From: JAVKBW01 sp964352715
Lineage (GTDB): Bacteria; Pseudomonadota; Alphaproteobacteria; UBA8366; Aestuariispiraceae
DNA length: 16,876 nucleotides
Assembly (NCBI GenBank): GCA_964352715.1
Contig: CAYGSU010000078.1
Span: 1-16,876, forward strand
Direction of reading: 5' to 3'
Shown: positions 1 through 5,250 of the stretch, one piece after another
How positions within the stretch are numbered: position 1 is the stretch's first letter
Layout of the letters: each line of letters begins with the position of its first letter
Program-made: the position numbers and the translations under genes
Notes under the pieces: model-generated
What the model was told of the DNA's origin: nothing
Database searches by the model: none
The model's input: only the letters and a program-made list of their open reading frames with translations

Positions 1-44
1 GCCGCGCGAAAGCCCGTCGTTCCTTCCAGTTCTCGAAACGTTAA
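1..44 (+). CDS. rpsI: Ribosomal protein S9, C-terminal end only
   Basis: Reading from base 3, the last 13 codons give RAKARRSFQFSKR and then TAA at 42-44. The ending R-R-x-F/P-Q-F-S-K-R is the hallmark C-terminus of bacterial 30S ribosomal protein S9. Its basic tail reaches the ribosomal P site and contacts tRNA. The rest of the gene lies upstream of the window. A clear intrinsic terminator follows 25 bases after the stop, which suits the end of an rplM-rpsI operon. Only 13 residues are visible, but the tail is very characteristic. Confidence 0.85.
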   Translation, partial: RAKARRSFQFSKR

Positions 45-67
45 TCCTGCGTTTCGGCACGGTACAA

Positions 68-94
68 AAGGGCTCGCTTCGGCGGGCCCTTTTT
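68..94 (+). terminator. Intrinsic terminator of the rpsI operon
   Basis: An 8-bp stem (70-77 with 82-89, one G-T wobble) closes a TTCG tetraloop at 78-81. It is preceded by a run of A and followed by five T at 90-94. The UUCG-type loop and T-tract are textbook. It sits just after the rpsI stop and before ychJ. Confidence 0.85.
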
Positions 95-130
95 GGTTGG
101 ATCGGTTTTCGCTGAAGTGTGGAGGTCGAC

Positions 131-502
131 GTGTTTGAGCCATGCGATTGCGGCAGCGGTGCGACCTATCTCGCGTGTTGCGGCCGGCTGCATGCCGGCA
201 CGCCTGCAGAAACGGCTGAAGAGCTTATGCGGTCCCGCTACAGCGCGTTCCGGCGCGGAGACGTTGCCTATCTGCTGAAAAGCTGGGCGGCGGAAACCAG
301 GCCCCTGTCGCTGTCCCTGGACCCGGGTCAGGACTGGACGGGTCTCAGGATCGACCACCACGAGATGACCGGCCCTGATACCGCCATCGTTCGCTTTACC
401 GCCAGATGGCGGCACGGCAACAAAAAGGGCCGGATGACCGAAACCGGCCGCTTCCGCCGCCAGGGGCAGGGCTGGGTCTATATCGACGGGGTCGTGGGTT
501 GA
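131..502 (+). CDS. YchJ-family SEC-C motif protein (UPF0225)
   Basis: This is a 123-residue cytoplasmic protein of the YchJ/UPF0225 family. The N-terminus carries the SEC-C zinc-binding signature: C5-x-C7-G-S-G, then C16-C17-G and H21. The family motif LMRSRYSAF follows, then the GD-x-AYLLKSW segment and a C-terminal aromatic stretch ending W-V-Y-I-D-G, as in family members. The role is unknown; related SEC-C modules occur on SecA and in zinc-dependent protein-binding contexts. I chose GTG at 131 because GGAGG at 121-125 lies five bases upstream and the family starts just before the CxCGSG motif. The in-frame GTG at 119 has no usable ribosome binding site. The gene is monocistronic, with intrinsic terminators on both sides. 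Confidence 0.88.
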   Translation: MFEPCDCGSGATYLACCGRLHAGTPAETAEELMRSRYSAFRRGDVAYLLKSWAAETRPLSLSLDPGQDWTGLRIDHHEMTGPDTAIVRFTARWRHGNKKGRMTETGRFRRQGQGWVYIDGVVG

Positions 503-537
503 TCGATGCATGCCGCAATGCTCGCGGGATAAGTCCG

Positions 538-560
538 GGTTCGCTTCGGCGGGCCTTTTT
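538..560 (+). terminator. Intrinsic terminator after ychJ-like gene
   Basis: A 7-bp stem (538-544 with 549-555, two G-T wobbles) closes a TTCG loop at 545-548 and is followed by five T at 556-560. It is nearly the same sequence as the terminator at 68-94, sharing the core CGCTTCGGCGGGCC. Confidence 0.8.
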
Positions 561-583
561 CATGCGTATTGTTACAGATCAAT

Positions 584-625
584 GCGCCGGTGAACGGCGC
601 TTGCTATTCGGATCGGTCAATCCGA
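584..625 (+). other. Two tandem small hairpins upstream of the DUF2189 gene
   Basis: A perfect 6-bp GC stem (GCGCCG at 584-589, CGGCGC at 595-600, five-base loop) is followed eight bases later by another perfect 6-bp stem (TCGGAT at 608-613, ATCCGA at 620-625, six-base loop). Neither has a T-tract, so they do not look like terminators. They could fold in the leader RNA of the gene at 660, or be protein-binding palindromes. Their function is unknown. Confidence 0.35.
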
Positions 626-659
626 CAGGAATTACATGAACAAATAAGGGGTTGGGGGG

Positions 660-1466
660 ATGACAGTGCAGGATATTCAGACACAAGCCACGCCGCCGTT
701 GCCGCCGCGGCTGCAGGTCAAGGTGGCAACGTGGAATGATCTGGCCGGGGCGGCCGGTGCAGGGTTGCGTGATTTGACCGCTCGCCCCGCCTTGAGCCTG
801 TTTTTCGGTCTCGTCTATGCGCTGATCGGCGGTTGCCTGATCCTCGGCTTTGCCGTGCTGGATCAGTTCTGGATCGTCATCGCCGCCGGCATGGGTTTTC
901 CGCTTGTCGCGCCGTTCCTAGCAGCCGGGCTTTACGAGATATCGCGCCGGCTGGAAAAGGGCGAAGCGTTCGCGGCCGGTGACATCTTCCTTGTCGTCTT
1001 CAACCAGCGCCGCCGCGAGTTCAGCTGGATGGCGTTTGTCATGCTGTTCGTGTTCTGGATCTGGGCCTATCAGGCCCGCCTGTTGCTGGCGATTTTCCTT
1101 CAGAACCACTCGATCCTGACGCTCGAGAAGCTTGTGACGGTTGTTTTCACAACCAGCGACGGCATGGCGTTCCTCGCCACAGGCTCGGTTGTCGGTGCGG
1201 TGATCGCGACCATCCTGTTTTCAATCTCCGTCGTTTCCATGCCGCTGCTGCTGGAAAAGGAAGTCGACTTTATCACCGCCATGATCACCAGTGCGAAGAC
1301 CGTGACGCAAAGCCCGCTGGTGATGCTGAGCTGGGGCGCGATGGTCGGGGCGCTGACCCTGCTGTCAGTCGCACCGGCGATGGCGGGCGTGGTCGTAGTA
1401 TTTCCCGTGCTGGGCCACATCTCGTGGCATCTCTATCGGCGGCTGGTTTCCGAACAAAAACCCTGA
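660..1466 (+). CDS. DUF2189 integral membrane protein
   Basis: This 268-residue protein matches the DUF2189 family (predicted inner-membrane proteins of Proteobacteria, function unknown). A cytosolic N-terminus of about 40 residues is followed by hydrophobic segments at about 44-65, 70-92, 122-147, 168-196, 218-237 and 238-256, i.e. about six membrane spans. Family landmarks are visible: SMPLLLEKEVDFITA at 192-207, the W-G-A-M segment near 225, and the C-terminal VLGHISWHLYRRLV at 250-263. ATG 660 is preceded by a run of G (TTGGGGGG) that can serve as the ribosome binding site. The gene stands alone, after the terminator at 538-560, and converges with the histidine kinase gene. Nothing in the context tells its job. 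Confidence 0.85.
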   Translation: MTVQDIQTQATPPLPPRLQVKVATWNDLAGAAGAGLRDLTARPALSLFFGLVYALIGGCLILGFAVLDQFWIVIAAGMGFPLVAPFLAAGLYEISRRLEKGEAFAAGDIFLVVFNQRRREFSWMAFVMLFVFWIWAYQARLLLAIFLQNHSILTLEKLVTVVFTTSDGMAFLATGSVVGAVIATILFSISVVSMPLLLEKEVDFITAMITSAKTVTQSPLVMLSWGAMVGALTLLSVAPAMAGVVVVFPVLGHISWHLYRRLVSEQKP

Positions 1467-1590
1467 CCCCTCCCAGCCGAAGATCGCTGCCTGGCGCGAA
1501 GCCTACCGTGCCAACGCATAGCAGTTCCTGCCGCCTCGATCCGGATGCGCTCAAAAAACCCCGGGAAAGGGATCTCGCTGGTGCCGGCCG

Positions 1591-3066
1591 CTAGGCAGCG
1601 ACAGGTATTGCCGCATCGACAAAACGGATTTTGACCGTCGTGCCGACCCCGCTTTTGCTCTCTATTGAAAAATGGCCGTTCAGCAGTTTTACAAATTCCT
1701 GCGTCAGCGGCAGACCCAGTCCCGTGCCGCTGACCTTTGATGAATAGGCTGACGTGCCTCTCCCGAACGGCGTCATTGCTTCGGACAGGTCTTCAGGTGA
1801 CATTCCGACGCCGTTGTCGCTGCATTCAAACTCGATCTCGCCGTTGTCAGCCCGCCTGTTCAGGCTGATACGGACCGTCCCACCATCCGGCGTGTATTTG
1901 ACGGCATTGGAAATAACGTTGAGCAGGATCTGCTTTATCTTTACCGGATCGACGATCGCCATAAGCGGCGCCGATCCGATTGAGACGTCCATCTCGATGT
2001 CTTTCTGGTCGGCGGTCTGGGTAACGAGTTGTTCTGCCTCGGTCAGAATAGCAGCAACATCGCATCGTTCCGGCCGAACGATCATGCGTCCGGCTTCGAT
2101 TTTGGCAAGGTCGAGGATATCATTCAGAATCACCAGTAGATTTTCTCCGGCCTTGTGAATGTCGTTTGCTGCATCCCGGTATTTCCTCATCGCGTTCTGA
2201 CCATAAACCTGATCGCGGATGACTTCGGAAAACCCGATGATGGCGTTCAGCGGTGTCCGGATTTCATGGCTCATATTGGCAAGAAACTTCGACTTCGAGC
2301 GGTTTGCGGCTTCGGCTCGCGCTGCATTTCTTGCGCTTTCAAGCCGCTTTTTGCTTTCCCGGGTCAACTTTGCTTCCGTAACAGCAACAACGCTGAACAG
2401 CAGGGTGGAAACAGCCAGCAAAACCAGCAGGGTGAACCCAACAAGCAACAACGCTTTCGTTGAGGTGACCGATTCATCAATGATACTTGAAACATCGATA
2501 TAAATTTCGACGACGGCAACCACCGTCCCTTGGTTGCCTGCCTCGAATACGGGCAGATAGGTGCCGATCACTTCAATGTTTTCAAAATTCCCGTGGATCG
2601 CCTTGAAGCTGGATCTTGTCGATACATCGCTCTTTGATCGGCCGGCGATTGCGGAAAGAAACCCCGGACTGTCTCTGTAATCTTTGCCGATCTGCGAATA
2701 ATCGGTCGAAAATACGGTCAATCCGTTTGGATTGTAGATTTTCATTTTGAGAATGTTCGTATTTACCGTCATTTCGGCAATGTCGCGGGAGAGCGCCCGG
2801 GTTTCCGGCAGCACGGCTTCCGGCGTTTGCCGTTGCGCGGCGTCACTAAGCAGAAAATCGGAATATTCAGGCCATAGGATGTTGGTCAGAATGGCCTGGT
2901 TTGAACGGGCGATGGTCTCAGCGGTAGTTTGCACCACATTCACGGCGGAAATGTTGTAGGCATAGGCTAGGGTAACGGCAGACAGGATCACCAGCGGCAG
3001 GCTCCACAATGCGAAGCGCCGCGTAATCGGGCGGTTCCTGAAAAGGATTTTTATCTTGCCGGCCAT
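1591..3066 (-). CDS. Membrane sensor histidine kinase with periplasmic Cache-like sensor
   Basis: This 491-residue protein is a hybrid-free sensor kinase of the PleC/DivJ-like HisKA class. Transmembrane helices at about 18-38 and 204-229 flank a periplasmic sensor of about 165 residues. Its segment Y-N-P-N-G-L-x-V-F-S-T-D (111-122), followed by IGKDY and GFLSAIAGRS, resembles Cache-type ligand pockets. After a short coiled coil come the H-box FLANMSHEIRTPLNAIIGFS with phospho-acceptor His267, the N-box around N387, the G1 box DNGVGM (417-422), the F-box TPFGRG and the G2 box SGTGLGL (446-452). It therefore has all catalytic ATPase motifs. There is no PAS, HAMP or receiver domain. No response regulator gene lies beside it, so its partner is elsewhere. 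The ATG at 3066 has a purine-rich GAGAG upstream. It is transcribed divergently from argC. Confidence 0.93.
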   Translation of the reverse strand: MAGKIKILFRNRPITRRFALWSLPLVILSAVTLAYAYNISAVNVVQTTAETIARSNQAILTNILWPEYSDFLLSDAAQRQTPEAVLPETRALSRDIAEMTVNTNILKMKIYNPNGLTVFSTDYSQIGKDYRDSPGFLSAIAGRSKSDVSTRSSFKAIHGNFENIEVIGTYLPVFEAGNQGTVVAVVEIYIDVSSIIDESVTSTKALLLVGFTLLVLLAVSTLLFSVVAVTEAKLTRESKKRLESARNAARAEAANRSKSKFLANMSHEIRTPLNAIIGFSEVIRDQVYGQNAMRKYRDAANDIHKAGENLLVILNDILDLAKIEAGRMIVRPERCDVAAILTEAEQLVTQTADQKDIEMDVSIGSAPLMAIVDPVKIKQILLNVISNAVKYTPDGGTVRISLNRRADNGEIEFECSDNGVGMSPEDLSEAMTPFGRGTSAYSSKVSGTGLGLPLTQEFVKLLNGHFSIESKSGVGTTVKIRFVDAAIPVAA

Positions 3067-3127
3067 GGTGATCTAACTCTCGTTTATCGGCTGATGGACG
3101 ATTACAGAGCGCAATCTACTACTTAGT

Positions 3128-3163
3128 GGCGCGCGAATTCTGCCGGTTTCGGCGAATTGCGCC
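3128..3163. repeat. Long bulged palindrome between the histidine kinase and argC
   Basis: Left arm GGCGC-(GCG)-AATTC-(T)-GCCG pairs with right arm CGGC-GAATT-GCGCC around a GTTT loop at 3146-3149. That gives 14 base pairs interrupted only by a 3-base and a 1-base bulge on the left side. There is no T-tract on either strand, so it is not a standard terminator. It lies in the 271-bp divergent intergenic region and could be an RNA leader structure, an operator or a small dispersed palindromic element. Confidence 0.5.
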
Positions 3164-3337
3164 GTATCAGTGCCTGACCAAGGTTGTATCCTGTTCTTGC
3201 CAATTAAAATATACGTATTAGTACGGATAGGCATGAGGAACACCGGCCTGTTCGCGATTCTGGATTTGTCCGTAAAAGCCCGCTATTGATGCCGCGGTTG
3301 AGGCGAGGCGTTGGGCAATATCTGAAACGAGGAAGCC

Positions 3338-4291
3338 ATGACGGCGACGATATTCATCGATGGCGAGGCCGGAACAACCGGTCTGCAGATCCGCGACCGG
3401 CTGGCCGGTCATAGCGGCATTGAGCACATTCGGCTGGGCGACACAGAGCGCAAGGATCCGTCGAAGCGTCGACAGGCCCTGAACGATGCCGATGTCTCGA
3501 TCCTGTGTCTGCCGGATGACGCAGCCCGTGAAGCGGTGTCGATGATTGACGAGAGCAGCAAGGCGCGGGTGATTGACGCCAGCACCGCGCACCGCGTCAC
3601 GGATGGCTGGACTTACGGTATGCCTGAACTTGATGCAGGCCAGGCCGCCCTGATTGCCGGCTCGCGCTGGGTCAGCAATCCGGGCTGCTATTCGAACGCT
3701 TCGATTTCCATTCTGGCGCCGCTGGTAGCTGAAGGTATTGTTCCGGCTGATTGGCCGGCCACAATCAACGCGGTATCCGGTTATTCCGGTGGTGGAAAGG
3801 GCATGATTTCCAGCTTCGAGGATCCGGCCGATCCGAACCATACGGATGAGGCTTTTCGGGTTTACGGGTTGGGGCTGGTACACAAGCATGTGCCGGAAAT
3901 TCAGAAATGGACCGGTTTGAAGAACCGCCCGTTGTTCGTGCCGAGCGTCGGCCGTTTCCGGCAAGGCATGATCGTGCAGGTGCCCTTGCAGCTTTGGGCG
4001 ATGCCCGGAAAACCGACGGTTGAAGCTGTGCATGCCGCGCTGGTGCAACGTTATGACGGCTGCCGGTTCGTTACTGTTGTGCCGCTTGATGATTGTGCGT
4101 CCATGGCCGGCCTGGAACCGGAAGCCCTCAACGGAAGCAACGAATTACGGCTGCATGTTTTCGGAAATGCGGCCGAAGGACAGGCGGTGGTGATGGGCCT
4201 GCTGGACAATCTGGGCAAAGGGGCGTCCGGCCTTGCTGTCCAGAATTTGAACCTGATGCTCGGCATCGACGAGGCGACCGGCCTCGTCTGA
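3338..4291 (+). CDS. argC: N-acetyl-gamma-glutamyl-phosphate reductase (type 2)
   Basis: This 317-residue cytosolic enzyme reduces N-acetylglutamyl phosphate to N-acetylglutamate semialdehyde with NADPH, the third step of arginine biosynthesis. The N-terminal Rossmann motif reads IDGEAGTTG (7-15), the short form typical of type-2 ArgC (about 310 residues). The catalytic cysteine is C117 in S-N-P-G-C-Y-S. SGYSGGGKGM (147-156) is the substrate-binding loop, and KHVPEIQ supplies the conserved active-site histidine region. The length is normal for the type-2 family. ATG 3338 follows GAGGA at 3329-3333. The gene heads a short operon with the gamma-carbonic-anhydrase-like gene 24 bases downstream. 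In many alphaproteobacteria argC directly follows rpsI; here about 3.3 kb intervenes. Confidence 0.97.
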   Translation: MTATIFIDGEAGTTGLQIRDRLAGHSGIEHIRLGDTERKDPSKRRQALNDADVSILCLPDDAAREAVSMIDESSKARVIDASTAHRVTDGWTYGMPELDAGQAALIAGSRWVSNPGCYSNASISILAPLVAEGIVPADWPATINAVSGYSGGGKGMISSFEDPADPNHTDEAFRVYGLGLVHKHVPEIQKWTGLKNRPLFVPSVGRFRQGMIVQVPLQLWAMPGKPTVEAVHAALVQRYDGCRFVTVVPLDDCASMAGLEPEALNGSNELRLHVFGNAAEGQAVVMGLLDNLGKGASGLAVQNLNLMLGIDEATGLV

Positions 4292-4315
4292 ACGCGGTCG
4301 TACAGGAGGATAATC

Positions 4316-4849
4316 ATGCCGGCCTTGATCCTGCCATTCGGCAAAAAGAAACCGGTAATTGCGGCGTCGGCGTTTGTTGCGCCAACGGCAGTCGTTATCG
4401 GCGATGTTGAAATCGGCGAAGACACCGGTATCTGGTACGGCTGCGTTCTGCGCGGGGATGTCAACGAATTGCGGATCGGCGCTCGGGTCAATATTCAGGA
4501 CGGAACGGTCATTCATGTGGCAACGCATGGACCGGGTTGCTATATCGGTGATGACGTATCGGTCGGCCATATGGCGCTGTTGCATGCCTGCAACTTGAAA
4601 CCAGGCGCCTTTGTGGGCATGAAGGCCTGCGTGATGGATGGCGCTGTGGTTGAAAGCGGCGGCATGGTTGCGGCAGGTGCGCTTGTGACGCCGGGCAAGG
4701 TGGTCGGCGCGGGTGAATTGTGGGCCGGATCGCCGGCGAAAATGATGCGCGTCCTGAACGATGACGATCGACGGAACATGGCCTGGACGGCAGAACACTA
4801 TATAGATCTCGCGCGTGAACATCATGCGGAAGTGGAGAAGGGAAAATGA
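4316..4849 (+). CDS. Gamma-carbonic anhydrase-like left-handed beta-helix protein
   Basis: This 177-residue protein has the hexapeptide-repeat left-handed beta-helix fold of the gamma-carbonic anhydrase/YrdA/PaaY group, expected to form a trimer with metal sites between subunits. The repeat region runs from about residue 18 to 140 and is followed by a C-terminal helix. The three expected metal-ligand histidines are present as H67 (VIHV), H85 and H90 (VGHMALLHAC). The RGDVN segment (46-50) and Q61-D62 match the conserved structural and catalytic surroundings. Whether it hydrates CO2 cannot be told from sequence: many members of this group show little or no activity and some act on CoA thioesters. 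A strong AGGAGG precedes ATG 4316. It is 24 bases behind argC, and its stop overlaps the start of a small ORF. Confidence 0.92.
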   Translation: MPALILPFGKKKPVIAASAFVAPTAVVIGDVEIGEDTGIWYGCVLRGDVNELRIGARVNIQDGTVIHVATHGPGCYIGDDVSVGHMALLHACNLKPGAFVGMKACVMDGAVVESGGMVAAGALVTPGKVVGAGELWAGSPAKMMRVLNDDDRRNMAWTAEHYIDLAREHHAEVEKGK

Positions 4850-5040
4850 AAAGGGCAAAACAGCCGGCCGGTCTGAAGCGACGGTCGACCGAGGCCCTGG
4901 CCGCGTGGCGGCTGGGACATCGGGTAAAACCATCAACAAAGGTCTATTCCCGCAAGGAAAAGCACAGAAAGCCCCGCCCTGATGGCGGGGTTTCCATTTT
5001 GTGTCTACGGCCGTTAACAAATTTACGAATTCACGGTTAG
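4846..5040 (+). CDS. Small basic protein, unknown function, runs through a terminator
   Basis: The 64-codon ORF starts at an ATG that overlaps the upstream TGA (ATGA), with a good GGAGAAGGG ribosome binding site, so translation coupled to the preceding gene is plausible. Residues 1-43 are strongly basic and contain KVYSRKEKHRKP. I vaguely recall short alphaproteobacterial proteins ending in such Lys/Arg/His tails, but I do not recognise the family with certainty. The odd point is that codons 42-49 fall inside the GC-rich hairpin at 4972-4990. The last 20 or so residues therefore come from terminator and intergenic-like sequence. The start and first two-thirds look real. The tail could be non-conserved, or the ancestral stop may have been lost. 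Confidence 0.5.
   Translation: MKRAKQPAGLKRRSTEALAAWRLGHRVKPSTKVYSRKEKHRKPRPDGGVSILCLRPLTNLRIHG
4969..5000 (+). terminator. Intrinsic terminator after the argC operon
   Basis: A 7-bp all-GC stem (CCCCGCC at 4972-4978, GGCGGGG at 4984-4990, five-base loop) is extended by a G-T wobble and two A-T pairs. It is followed by TTTCCATTTT. The stem is good and the T-tract is interrupted. It lies inside the reading frame of the small basic ORF. Confidence 0.7.
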
Positions 5041-5115
5041 GGAATACCGCGTGTCTACCAGTGTCCAATTTTGGGTTTACGGCGCGTCACTCTGCACTTG
5101 TAACGATAGTGAATA

Positions 5116-5180
5116 GGGCCATTATTCAATATCGATACAGTGTAATTTGAATATAATACAATTAATAAGTATTTTGGAAC
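5116..5180 (+). promoter_or_regulatory. AT-rich promoter region of the chemoreceptor gene
   Basis: The stretch is conspicuously AT-rich against its GC-rich surroundings. It contains a perfect -10 consensus TATAAT at 5152-5157. At 16-18 bases upstream I see no good -35 hexamer, so the assignment rests on the -10 box and base composition. The start codon lies about 90 bases downstream at 5251. Confidence 0.45.
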
Positions 5181-5250
5181 GGTCGTTAACAGCAAAAATT
5201 GCCGCGCGTCGTAGCGCCGGCCGGTCTGTAGGATGGGGAAGGGGCTCCCT

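Noticed and set aside
119..130. Upstream GTG start for the YchJ-like protein
   Set aside because: No ribosome binding site fits it, whereas GGAGG at 121-125 is ideally placed for GTG 131, and the family begins just before the CxCGSG motif.
3218..4048. Long minus-strand open frame (276 codons) opposite argC
   Set aside because: Shadow of argC in a GC-rich genome. The translation is rich in His/Arg/Gln, has no domain motif, and the plus-strand gene is unambiguous.
4145..5068. Long minus-strand open frame (307 codons) opposite argC and the gamma-carbonic-anhydrase-like gene
   Set aside because: It crosses two real genes and a terminator and shows no family resemblance.
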